Notes: a model not told the origin generated them from the letters alone. A stretch of 22,500 nucleotides of DNA from Paulinella micropora (GCA_019918135.1 WBZZ01002904.1:1-22500); one strand, 5' to 3'. Counted from the first letter of the stretch, positions 9,389 through 17,977 are shown. Numbers and translations: made by a program.

Positions 9389-9651
9389 CAGACAAAGACT
9401 CTGATGCTTCGCTTTTGAGCAAGCTCAAAGATATCAATGCCTGCATGAAGGCTTTTCCTTGCGACGAAACGCAGGAATACGAGGCCCTTGTTACTGTTTT
9501 TGGCCAATCTCTAGTCTCGGAGGGATTTGATCTGACACAGTACAAGTTTTTGAGAAAGAAGGAGGAGATTAAGAGAAACAATGCAACAGGCCTAGACGCT
9601 CAGTGTGAACTGGCGGTGGCCACACTCATTTCATATTTTCAATCTCATTGA
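9370..9651 (+). CDS. ORF2, right copy: small ~93-aa gag-region protein
   Basis: Intact copy of 3183-3464. The start is taken as the ATG at 9370 (MSEKRSS), because that is where repeat A ends and unique sequence begins; an upstream in-frame ATG lies at 9355. The stop is UGA at 9649-9651. The next 19 codons in the same frame are open and lead into ORF3. There is no recognisable domain. It is probably part of the element's gag. Confidence 0.6.
   Translation: MSEKRSSDKDSDASLLSKLKDINACMKAFPCDETQEYEALVTVFGQSLVSEGFDLTQYKFLRKKEEIKRNNATGLDAQCELAVATLISYFQSH
9649..9651 (+). promoter_or_regulatory. In-frame UGA between ORF2 and ORF3 (candidate readthrough site)
   Basis: The frame reads ...CAA TCT CAT TGA TAC CAG CAT... 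and is then open all the way into ORF3, 57 bp downstream. The left copy has the same codon at 3183-3185. A U follows the UGA, which is a weaker leaky context than the C at the ORF3-pol junction. Confidence 0.4.
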
Positions 9652-9708
9652 TACCAGCATCTCTGCACTGGTACTCTCATAGGATTTGAAATCTTTGAGA
9701 CAGTGGCG

Positions 9709-10660
9709 ATGAGTTTGAGGAGTGCTGTTGGCTTGGCGGCGACCCTTACGGAGGTAGTTTCCTCCTATGGGCTATTCTATGGCCGCAAGTCGATCATCCT
9801 CTATTTCTTTTCGGCGTTACATACAGTTAACCCGAGCAAGCTTACTCAGCTCATACAACAATGCTCGACGTTTAGCTCAGTCAAGTCCAAGAACTTCCTC
9901 GAGACACACGTGTTCGAAAATACGGTTCAAAGCGTTGCTCCGTCAACACTGTTTCAAGAAGTGATGAGTGCATGCTCAAACATGGACTCGCTCACGGAGG
10001 CACATACGGCACAGGCAGGCGGTGTACCTGTTGGCGCACAAGCCACGTACACAAACAGAGTTGCCGGTTGGAAGAGACAGAGAGAGCCAGACCTGAAGAC
10101 CGCATGTTGGAGGTGGTTCGCGGGCTTGCAGTGTAAGGCACAGATGGAGAACAGAGACTGCTCTTTCAATCATGATAGGCAGAACCCGACAGCAAGGGCA
10201 AATTTTCTGAGCAGGACGGAAGGCAAGGAACCGGGCCTTTTCAATATGCTTCAGATTGCCGCTGTGAACGAAGGTTGGTATGCCAATATGTGTGATGATG
10301 AGGAGTTACGAGAGGCAATCATTACCTACATGAAGAGGATGAAGGAGAAGAAAGAGGAAAGGGAGAGACAAAAGAACTTAAAGGCCTCTCAAAGAGGACG
10401 AGAAGGAGGAGCAGGAGCAGGAGGACGAGGAGGAGGAGGGGGAGGAGGACGAGGACGAGGAACATGGAGAGGAGCCTCGAGGTGGCAGGGAACCCCTCAG
10501 AGAGGAAGAGGAGGAGGTCGGGGATATACCCCTTATGGAGGGAGAGATGTTCGAGCTCCAGCCCCCCCACCCAGAGGAGGAGGAGGCTCGTGGGCAAGCT
10601 CCAACCCGAATTTCGGTCGAGCTCAGGCCTACAACACTGCCTTGGAGACCGATACGTCAT
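9709..10660 (+). pseudogene. ORF3, right copy: CCCH/RGG gag-like protein, split by the transposon
   Basis: Same protein as 2133-3125, from the ATG at 9709. The C-x8-C-x8-C-x3-H finger lies at 10105-10173, the K/E-rich helix at about 10327-10380 and the RGG-type tail at about 10390-10560. The insertion at 10661 creates a stop two bases in (ACG TCA TGA), removing the last ~15 residues. The remainder lies at 17978-18021. Any link from ORF3 to pol is therefore lost in this copy. The frame is otherwise open, with one extra Gly codon relative to the left copy. Confidence 0.85.
10659..10660. repeat. Target-site duplication of the 7.3-kb element (AT)
   Basis: The empty site in the left arm reads GATACGTCATCCTACCC. 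In the right arm, GATACGTCAT precedes the element and ATCCTACCC (17976 onward) follows it. The minimal duplication is AT (10659-10660 and 17976-17977). A 4-bp TCAT duplication is also compatible, because the element's right end is ...GGATC. Confidence 0.8.
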
Positions 10661-10684
10661 GATCCAGTTACATATTATAAGGGC
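10661..10684 (+). repeat. Left terminal inverted repeat of the 7.3-kb element
   Basis: Begins GATCCAGTTACATATTATAA and pairs with 17952-17975, with one mismatch (G/A at position 7). Two GGTCGTAG copies follow at 10690-10697 and 10703-10710. Confidence 0.93.
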
Positions 10685-10710
10685 AGGTAGGTCGTAGTAC
10701 TAGGTCGTAG

Positions 10711-10966
10711 GGATTGCTTAATTACAACCGGAGTAATATTTTCATATAAAACATCTAATTAATAGTTATTAATGATTTTTTATTAACACTTAAACAGAAT
10801 TGAAGCACTTATGTTCAGTAATATAATGCATATAGCATTAGCAAACTTTTTCTATATGGGTGAGTGCATAGCAACATGTTATCGCACAGGTAGCACAAGG
10901 AAACATTTTAGTGGTGTTTCGATGCAAGGAAATTGATAAAAGACGTACTCTGCTGCTGGGAATGAG
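10711..10966. other. AT-rich left subterminal region; no gene seen
   Basis: An AT-rich stretch between the subterminal repeats and the 3' end of the Cys-rich gene. It probably holds that gene's 3' UTR and polyadenylation signal on the minus strand. No frame of interest is seen. Confidence 0.5.
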
Positions 10967-12193
10967 CTAAAATGAGCTTGTTTGCTGCTGCGTATGAGCG
11001 AGAAAAGCTGCCAGATTGTCTCCCCCACCAGCCGGCTGCCATATGGCTTGCATACCAAGGTTGGACCCAGGATTAGGAGCAGGATTAGGAGCAGGATTAG
11101 GAGCAGGATTAGGAGCAGGATTAGGAGCAGGATTAGGAGCAGGATTAGGAGCAGGATTAGAAAATGTAGCTGAAAATAATTGATTCCTCCCGGGATTACA
11201 GCCAACTCGCGGACATTTGCAACCAGGCACATGTGGATCACATCGATCACATATGCAACCTTCGCAGTGATTTATTTCCTGCTTGTTTGTAACTGGCTGC
11301 ATGCTACGGCACTTCGTGCACAAACAACCGTGACCGCATTTTCGCTCGGGTACGTCCGAACTAGCAGAAGTGCCGGACATGCCGGGCACTTCAGCAGGTG
11401 AGGGCGAGAAAGAAGGCGGATCCTGCTGAGTTTGATTCGATGCGGGCTGTACCTTTTCCAGTGCTGTACTAAATAGAGTTTGCTCTAAAGTTTTCTTCTC
11501 CCTTATTTTCTTGCACGCGAAACAAGCACAAGTTGCAAGATTATGAGATTTGTTTCCCCCTCTATCAGACTTTGCTGCGTCTGTATCTTTGTTTGCAGCC
11601 TTCTTCGCAGCCGTCTTATCAGCTTTTTTCTGACATTGCACATCCACGTTGTATTAGTTTGCAAGCAAGCGATTTTTTAAGAACTTACTGTTGGCTGGTT
11701 GGTTGTTGACTGCGATAGTGCTTGCTTGGTGGGGGCCCACACCAGCGTGCCATCCTATAGCACAGATGCATTGCAGACTCACATAGCAAAACATACAGGT
11801 TACCACAGTTGCTGCTAACGGCATCTCCCGAGGCTCAGAATCCTGTGCGGGCCAGTACTCTGCCTTATTTTTCTGGCCGTCATAATCGAAGTAAAAAAAT
11901 CCTCCATACACAAGATAGTTGGTCATTTTTGTCACAGGGTACCTACCCTTCGGAAAAAGCCAAGTGAAGTGGCTCCATCTCCGTCTGGTGCATGGTTTAC
12001 CAGACATCTCGCTTGAGATGACGGCCTATTTCCGGTAACTAACGCCTGATGGTACTTTTCACTGACCCACAATCTTGATCCAGACTGCATCGTGTATGCA
12101 CCAGGTTTTTCCAAAACTCGAGCAAGAAAGCATGCAAGCATGCAAGCAAGCGTGCAAGCAAGCATGCAAGCAAGCAAGCATGCAAGCAAGCAT

Positions 12194-12225
<32 letters not shown>

Positions 12226-13397
12226 GCAAGCAAGCAAGCAAGCAAGCAAGTAAGTAAGCAAGTAAGCAAGCAAGCAAGCATGCATGCAAGCAAGCAAGCA
12301 AAAAAGCATACAAGCATGCAAGCAAGCAAGCATGCAAGCATGCAAGCAAGCAAGCAAGCAAGCAAACAAGCAAGCAAGCATGCAAGCATGCAAGCAAGCA
12401 TGCAAACAAGCAAGCATGCAAGCAAGCAAGCATGCAAGCAAGCAAGCATGCAAGCAAGCAAGCATGCAAGCAAGCAAGCATGCATGCAAGCATGCATGCA
12501 AGCAAGCAAACAAGCAAGCAAGCAAGCAAGCAAGCACGGAAGCAAGCAAGCAAGCAAGCAAGCAAGCATGCATGCAAGCAAGCAAGCAAGCATGCATGCA
12601 AGCAAGCAAGCAAGCATGCATGCAAGAAAGCGTGCATGCAAGCATGCAAGCAAGCGTGCAAGCAAGCAAGCAAGCAAGCATGCAAGCAAGCATGCAAGCA
12701 AGCGTGCAAGCAAGCATGCAAGCAAGCAAGCATGCAAGCAAGCATGCAAGCAAGCAAGCATGCAAGCATGCAAGCAAGCAAGTAAGCAAGTAAGTAAGCA
12801 AGCAAGCAAGCATGCATGCATGCTAGCAGGCAAGCAAACAAGCATACAAGCATGCAAGCAAGCAAGCATGCAAGCAAGCATGCAAACAAGCAAACAAGCA
12901 AGCAAGCATGCAAGCATGCAAGCATGCAAGCATGCAAGCAAGCATGCGAACAAGCAAGCATGCAAGCAAGCAAGCATGCAAGCATGCAAGCAAGCAAGCA
13001 AGCAAGCAAGCATGCATGCAAGCAAGCAAGCTAGCAAACAAGCAAGCAAGCTTGGAAGGAAGCAAGCAAGCAAGCAAGCTTGGAAGCAAGCAAGCAAGCA
13101 AGCTTGGAAGCAAGCAAGCAAGCAAGCTTGGAAGCAAGCAAGCAAGCAAGCATGCATGCAAGAAAGCGTGCATGCAAGCATGCAAGCAAGCGTGCAAGCA
13201 AGCAAGCAAGCAAGCATGCAAGCAAGCATGCAAGCAAGCAAGCATGCAAGCAAGCAAGCATGCAAGCAAGCAAGTAAGTAAGCAAGCAAGCAAGCAAGCA
13301 TGTAAGCAAGCAAGCAAGCATGCATGCAAGCAAGCAAGCATGCAAGCATGCAAGCAAGCAAGCAAGCAAGTAAGCAAGCAAGCAAGCAAGCAAGCTT

Positions 13398-13431
<34 letters not shown>

Positions 13432-13711
13432 GAGCAAGCGAGCAAGCAAGCAAGCAAGCAATGGAAAACATAAGAAATATAACAAATTCTAAAAAAATTT
13501 CCCTGCGGGTGCACTGCCCCCAGGGGGGTCGATCAGTATGTATGTATGTATGTATGCATGCATACAATGATGCAAGCAAGCATGTAAGCAAGCAAGCAAG
13601 CAAGCAAACAAGCAAGCATGCATGCATGCAAGCAAGCATGCAAGTAAGCAAGCAAGCATGCATGCATGCAAGCATGCATGCATGCAAGCAAGCAAGCATG
13701 CAAGCAAGCAT

Positions 13712-13747
<36 letters not shown>

Positions 13748-14410
13748 GCAAGCAAGCATACATGCAAGCATGCATGCAAGCAAGCAAGCATGCAACCATG
13801 CAAGCAAACAAGCAAGAAAGCAAGCATGCAATAAGCAAGCAAGCAAGCAAGCAAACAAGCAAGCAAGCAAGCAAGCAAGGAGGGAATGAGAAGGAAGAAA
13901 GAAAGAAAGAAAGAAAGAAGGAAAGCACCTGCCTACGTCGGCAGGAAGGGAACGCGCAGTAGCAACCGTGGTTGCTTTTACTTTTTTTTTTGGCTTATTG
14001 GAACGTGGCTTTTTCACCACGTTGGGCTGTTCGGGGCTAGTGGATAGCTTTGTAGCTTCCACAGCAGATGTGGGCGCTTTACGTTTCTCCCTCTGAGGAC
14101 GTTTGCTAGCTAGACTCTCATCGAAAAAGGGCGGTGGGCATGGTGCAGGTACGAATTGATTGGTGGACGCTTTGGGCACGTAATTGAAAATTAGATTTGG
14201 CTCTATGTTTTGCCATGCACTCGCGTTGGGGTCGTAGTGAGGGAAATTGTAATAAAGTTTGGTAAGTTTGGGCTCGATGATACAGTCTTCCAGAAATTCC
14301 CACTTTTTGTCCTTGTCATTGTTAATTTGCAAGAAAGGTACACGCTTAGTAGATGCCAAGGCCACGCGATAGGCTTGGATGCTGAAAACTTTAACCTTCT
14401 TGCCCGGCAT
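10967..14410 (-). CDS. Multi-exon gene for a basic, Cys-rich, NPAP-repeat protein of the transposon
   Basis: Predicted exons on the minus strand are 14410-13929, 11984-11804, 11754-11689 and 11629-10967 (463 aa). Introns 2 (11803-11755, 49 nt) and 3 (11688-11630, 59 nt, GTAAGT donor) keep the frame exactly. Intron 1 (13928-11985) is phase-consistent, but its ends are one of several choices; it holds a huge AAGC/ATGC microsatellite. The N-terminus starts MPGKKVKVFSIQAYRVAL, and exon 1 ends in a Lys-rich, probably nuclear-targeting, tail. Exon 4 has a Lys/Ala-rich stretch, a CACFACKK pair and a Cys/His cluster (CGHGCLCTKC ... CEGCICDRC ... CKCPRVGC), likely zinc-binding. It then has seven or so NPAP repeats and a Gln-rich end. 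I do not recognise the family. Its place in the element suggests a DNA-binding accessory factor, which is an inference. Confidence 0.6.
11069..11160 (-). repeat. 12-bp minisatellite encoding NPAP repeats
   Basis: About 7.7 near-perfect copies of AGGATTAGGAGC (plus-strand reading) lie inside exon 4. Being a multiple of three, the repeat keeps frame and yields Asn-Pro-Ala-Pro units on the minus strand. Copy number is likely to vary between element copies. Confidence 0.95.
12121..13460. repeat. Large AAGC/ATGC tetranucleotide microsatellite, array 1
   Basis: About 1.34 kb of AAGC units with frequent ATGC variants, inside intron 1 of the Cys-rich gene. Neither AAGC nor its complement GCTT can form a stop codon in any frame, so all six frames are open and encode KQAS- or LLAC-type periodic peptides. 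Higher-order structure is visible. A marked block containing AAGAAAGCGTGC at about 12622 recurs at about 13159 (about 537 bp apart), and GCTTGGAAG recurs four times at 13050-13135. GCATGC is self-complementary, so hairpins are likely. Confidence 0.97.
13537..13879. repeat. GTAT run and AAGC/ATGC microsatellite, array 2
   Basis: A GTAT/GCAT run (13537-13564) is followed by AAGC/ATGC units up to 13879. About 75 bp of unique sequence (13461-13536, with TTTCCCTGCGGGTGC) separates it from array 1. It also lies in intron 1. Confidence 0.93.
13885..13925. repeat. GAAA/GAAG simple repeat
   Basis: A purine-rich GAAA tract abuts array 2, just inside intron 1 next to the predicted exon 1 donor. On the minus strand it is a pyrimidine tract immediately after the donor. 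Confidence 0.85.
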
Positions 14411-14726
14411 TGAAGTCAAAGCAAGCAGTCAGAATTTCTCTTTGAACTCCGGTGGCAAGGTGGCAAGAAATGCCAAATGGGTCTGCCGATTGCCACTATT
14501 TTCTGCAAGGTACGGAGGAATCATCAACAGGCAAACAATGACTTTTTTTCTTTGTTTTCTCTGTGTGCGCTGTGGTTCGAACAGTAAAACATGTATCATT
14601 ATCTCCTTTGTGCAATAATATTTTGTTTACGCAATTTTTTGCTTCGTCATTAAGCTGCAGCTTTACTTCAGTGGCTTTCAAAAAAAATTTAGCCTAAGGT
14701 ACCAGCAAACTGTATCTTGCGCTGAT
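14411..14726. promoter_or_regulatory. Divergent intergenic region between the Cys-rich gene and the putative transposase gene
   Basis: This 316-bp stretch lies between two start codons that point away from each other, so it should hold both promoters and 5' UTRs. It is rich in T/A runs (AATAATATTTTG near 14612; a poly-A run near 14680 that is poly-T on the minus strand). No specific element can be assigned. Confidence 0.5.
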
Positions 14727-17208
14727 ATGTCACAAGCAGTTATTGTGTTAGTGCAGATTGATGGTATGTCGTCTTTTCTGTCTAAGCTAATCAGTCTCAA
14801 CACACCAACTGAGGCTGCAATTCAGTCTGCTAAAGATAGACATGAGAGAACTGTCAAGGCTCAGCAAAACAATCCAACAAAATGTGATACTAGTGTTCCA
14901 CAGGACGAACCGCAGAGCAAAACACCTGACAATATGTTTTACCCCTCAAGTAGTGAGCTTTCCCCTGTGGAGGACGTGAACTGTTCCACCCCTCGCTCGC
15001 ACAGAAGCCAACATTCCAGAGTTCGCATAGATGAAAGCGGAGTCAACCCTCAGCACGCCAAGAAACTCGCAAAGAGCAGGAAATATCAGGACAATTTACG
15101 CAATACGAAAGCCCTTGCAGCGCAAGTGACAGACAGCCAACTGCAGCAGCTGTTGCTGTCAAGCCAAGGCAAAAGAGTGTTTCCAGAAACGAGCAAACTG
15201 CTGCAGCAAAGCCGAGCCCAGATCGCAGCTGCTAATGCAGTCAAAGCAATGGTGGAAGATTTTCCCAAAAAAGCAGCTCACAAGCAAGCTGTTATTGGTA
15301 AACTCCGTGGCAGAATGACTGCCAAGGAGTTCCATGATTTTTTTACTGCTATCAGCGACAGATACGCAAGGAGGGCGGCAGCGGCCGTTCGAGAGGTTGA
15401 AGCAACTAAGCAAGCAGGTGGCAAGTTGCAAAAGCGTGATATCTTCTCAGAAAGTAAGATGACTGGTTTTGAACGTGAACATATCACACCCATGGAGAAG
15501 CGTATCTGTCGGGAAGGTGCCATGGGTGAAATGGCGGGGGGCATGGAGAAGTACGTCTTATGTGACGGAAAATTTAGCTGCAAAGTCTGGTTCGAATGCT
15601 GCTTTTTGGTACGGAAATCTTGATTCGTTTTACGGTTGGTACAGGAAGACTGCTCACCCTAATATCTATGCGAGAATGGTAGAAGAAGCTGGAGGACTCG
15701 ACCAATTGATGTTTGAGTTGAAGGGTGTTAAGTGGGCTGAGAAAAATGCAGAAGCATACACTTGCGGGGGAAGGTGTGTGCCAGAAGAAAGCAAGCAAGC
15801 ATGCCATCACAACTACGTACCTCGTGATCGCCGCACTGTTGGTAAGATTTTGAGGGAGGAGGATGTGGTCTTTCGCTGTGTCAGCAAAACTGTGCCATGC
15901 AAATGGCATGATAACTGGGATAGATGGAAGGCAGATCTTGTTCGAGAGGAAGCAAAGTTAGGCAACGAAAGGAAACCCAAAAAGATCAAGAAGCTGAAGG
16001 AAAAAATCAGGAAATGCCAACGGCATGATGATCAGTATCAGAACCAGCGCAGGTCATATACGTTTTCTTTCGCTTCAATGCACACTAGTAATGAATTTGC
16101 AGCTACGTGCAGGCACGGATAGATGAGCTTGAGGCACGGTCGGGGGAATGGGTCGTATATCAGGACTATATTTCCTGGTATTCAGAAACAGGTCAGAAAA
16201 TGAATGATTTGTTGTTCACCCGGGTCACCAGGCGAGCGGACGGTCAGCTCCAATATGAATATATTCATAATATCATGAGGGTTCCGCACACTGGCGCTAC
16301 CACCAGATACGTATGGGATTACCATCTGAGGCAGGAGGAAGAAGGTGGTAGTGGGGAGATTTTATCGTTGTCAGGGCCAGGCCTGCGCACGGGAGATGGA
16401 GGTGGCGATTTTCATAACAAGGGCTGCATCTATGCTGAATCCCGGTACTCTGCACGATGATCGCTTACATAGTATGCATAGAATGTGTATGTATATGCGC
16501 TGCAGTTACTACAACGACTACGGTCTGGAGATGCGAACAGAAATGCTGTGCGCGCTTCACGCTTGGGGAACGTGTGACGGAGATAAAGGCATACATACAG
16601 CTGTTTTTCTCAACGATCAGATTCAGCAGGGTCGAGGGTTTGACCTTGTTGAAGACTGGCTGATGTCGGCTGCTGGCGCAGGCTTCGAGAACCATCGATA
16701 TTATGGGCACGATGCAGACGTAATTGATGCTTGGATCAAGAAGAACCCTGTAAATCCACGCGACAAACCAGGATGGACCTTTCAAGAGTTGCGGTCTTTT
16801 GTTTACTGTCGAGAAACTGATGAGGGTAAAGTATATACGCCTGGAATTGCTTACGGAGCCTATACATGTGAATGTGAAGTTCCTTTTGAAGAACGCATTG
16901 TTCTGGACTTGCGCCAGGACAGCGAGGCGGGAGGCAAGAGGTGTGAGCCATGCACACAGAGTCTCAAGAAGCCTGTTTTTGCGCACAGAAAGGGAGATTC
17001 AAAGTGTCCATCCAGAAGGGCACGAACAGGGCAGCCAGCTCTCGCAGTCCATGTTCGTTCCGGCGCCACTGACGACATGGATTACGAGGAGAAACAGGCT
17101 TTCTTCAACTCCCTAGCTGCAAAACGAAGTCAAAAGAAGAAGACTGAGAAAGAGATGTTTCATCGCATGCGGAAGGATGACTGCAAGAAGCTTTTAGATA
17201 TTTACTAA
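14727..17208 (+). CDS. Putative RNase H-fold transposase, four exons, 772 aa predicted
   Basis: Predicted exons are 14727-15525, 15578-16052, 16103-16444 and 16506-17208. The introns are 52, 50 and 61 nt, all GT-AG, and the phases (1, 2, 2) close exactly on the TAA. Residues ~1-265 are polar and helical, with no motif I know. The middle has a Lys-rich helix (ERKPKKIKKLKEKIRKC). The core shows three acidic motifs spaced like a DDD/DDE nuclease: D446 in VVYQDYISW, D523 in TGDGGGDFHN and D563 in GTCDGDKG. The second and third resemble the SDG-x-F-N and GK-x-x-DG motifs of eukaryotic transposase-like proteins. A Cys cluster (CECE, CEPC) and a basic tail follow. As the largest gene of the element it is the natural transposase candidate; the family is unproven. 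Its stop overlaps that of the SAP/ZnF gene on the other strand. Confidence 0.65.
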
Positions 17209-17657
17209 TCAGCGTCGCTAATCAATGGTTCATCGCTGCTGCTGGTATCGGACCCACCTGCATCGCAAAGCTCGCATGGCGGCGGCTTGGAGTTCTTATA
17301 GGCACAGACATTGCAGGTCCATTCTTCTCGGTCATTTGCCGCATCTGAACCCGGCTCGTTATCATGCTCGTTCCAGTCTGAATCGTCTGAATTTTCTATT
17401 GTGGATTCTTCTGACTCCTCATAATTGACTGACCGCGCTGATTTGCGTTTTCGCCGCGACGCTGCTGGAGCAGCAGCACTATTTGCCCTGGCTGATCGTG
17501 CGGATGCTTTCTTGCTAGCAACTGCTTTTTTCTGCGTTTTCTTCCTTTTAGCAGATTTGCCCTGGCGCGGCTTGTTGCTAGTACCACTTCCGTCCGGCAT
17601 GGCTGCATTCAGCCTTTCACGCAGCTCCTCCACCTTACCATCCGTTGGCAGACCCAA
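17205..17657 (-). CDS. SAP-domain / RanBP2-type zinc-finger protein of the transposon (3' exon)
   Basis: The frame opens at 17657, just after a consensus acceptor (GCACTGACAG), with LGLPTDGKVEELRERL. This is the second half of a SAP DNA-binding motif. A long Lys/Ala/Ser-rich region follows (nuclear-targeting-like KRKK, SRRKRKSARS), then an acidic Ser/Glu stretch. Near the end is a RanBP2-type finger, W-x-C-x2-C-x3-N-x5-C-x2-C (EWTCNVCAYKNSKPPPCELC), one residue shorter than the usual x6. The end is Ser/Asp-rich (SDTSSSDEP). It stops with TAG at 17207-17205, overlapping the transposase TAA. SAP plus RanBP2 suggests binding to DNA and to RNA or ubiquitin. A role in target choice or in binding the element's ends is inferred. 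The N-terminal exon is uncertain. Confidence 0.7.
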   Translation of the reverse strand: MGLPTDGKVEELRERLNAAMPDGSGTSNKPRQGKSAKRKKTQKKAVASKKASARSARANSAAAPAASRRKRKSARSVNYEESEESTIENSDDSDWNEHDNEPGSDAANDREEWTCNVCAYKNSKPPPCELCDAGGSDTSSSDEPLISDAD

Positions 17658-17757
17658 CTGTCAGTGCATACGTTTTATGTTTCAGATGAAAATTCAATTG
17701 TGTTCATTTAGATTGTATTTCCTTAGTGGATGGCGCTGCTGGGCCGATGGATAGCAT
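17658..17757 (-). other. Candidate 5' exon and intron of the SAP/ZnF gene
   Basis: From an ATG at 17757 a short frame, MLSIGPAAPSTKEIQSK, stops at TGA. Its end (STKEIQSK) looks like the missing first helix of the SAP domain continued at 17657. No GT donor fits between it and the acceptor at 17658-17659, so the intron would have to be non-canonical, or the start lies elsewhere. An upstream ATG at about 17837 with a GT donor near 17808 also fits the phase. Confidence 0.3.
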
Positions 17758-17951
17758 TGCTAGGTAGCTGCCGCGGTAGTGCTAGGTAGCTGCCGGCGTG
17801 GTTGAAGACTAAAGCAATAATAATAAAAATTTTAAGCATAATATTTCTAGTATATATTAATTTTGATATTAAAAATGAGTTTTGAGTTCAAAACAAACAG
17901 TTTTAATAATATGTGCAAAAACTCTTATTCTCTACGACCGGACCAGGACCG
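17758..17951. other. Right subterminal region of the transposon; no gene seen beyond a possible 5' exon
   Basis: Holds a 15-bp direct repeat, GCTAGGTAGCTGCCG, at 17759-17773 and 17781-17795. AT-rich sequence follows, and then a GGTCGTAG subterminal copy on the minus strand (17932-17939). It probably contains the promoter of the SAP/ZnF gene. Confidence 0.55.
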
Positions 17952-17975
17952 GCCCTTATAATATGTAATTGGATC
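17952..17975 (-). repeat. Right terminal inverted repeat of the 7.3-kb element
   Basis: The reverse complement begins GATCCAATTACATATTATAA and matches 10661-10684 over 24 bp with one mismatch. It is followed by the duplicated AT at 17976-17977. Confidence 0.93.
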
Positions 17976-17977
17976 AT

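Larger units (their letters stand above)
10661..17975. mobile_element. 7.3-kb DNA transposon with three genes, superfamily not recognised
   Basis: This insert is absent from the mirror copy at 2176/2177, so its limits are known to within two bases. It has 24-bp terminal inverted repeats with one mismatch, outward GGTCGTAG subterminal repeats and a short target duplication, as expected of a cut-and-paste transposon. Inside are three genes: a putative spliced transposase (14727-17208, plus), a divergent Cys-rich/NPAP protein gene (14410-10967, minus) and a SAP/RanBP2-finger gene (17205 to about 17757, minus). The predicted exons join in frame, so the copy may be complete and recent. The RNase H-like motif pattern and the AT target do not let me place it confidently in a known superfamily. 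ISL2EU-like and Sola-like elements also have short duplications, but I do not see their hallmark proteins. Confidence 0.9.

Noticed and set aside
11069..11160. CRISPR array or telomere-like repeat
   Set aside because: The 12-bp units are contiguous, with no spacers, and lie inside a coding exon encoding NPAP. The TTAGG resemblance is incidental.
12039..13514. Long LLAC/KQAS-repeat ORFs on both strands across the microsatellite
   Set aside because: They exist only because AAGC/GCTT repeats contain no stop in any frame. The periodic peptides shift between frames, and exon phases of the surrounding gene fit only if the block is intronic.
14727..17208. Reading the putative transposase as a multiply frameshifted pseudogene
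   Set aside because: Three GT-AG introns of 50-61 nt restore one frame with exact phases to the stop, which random frameshifts would not do.
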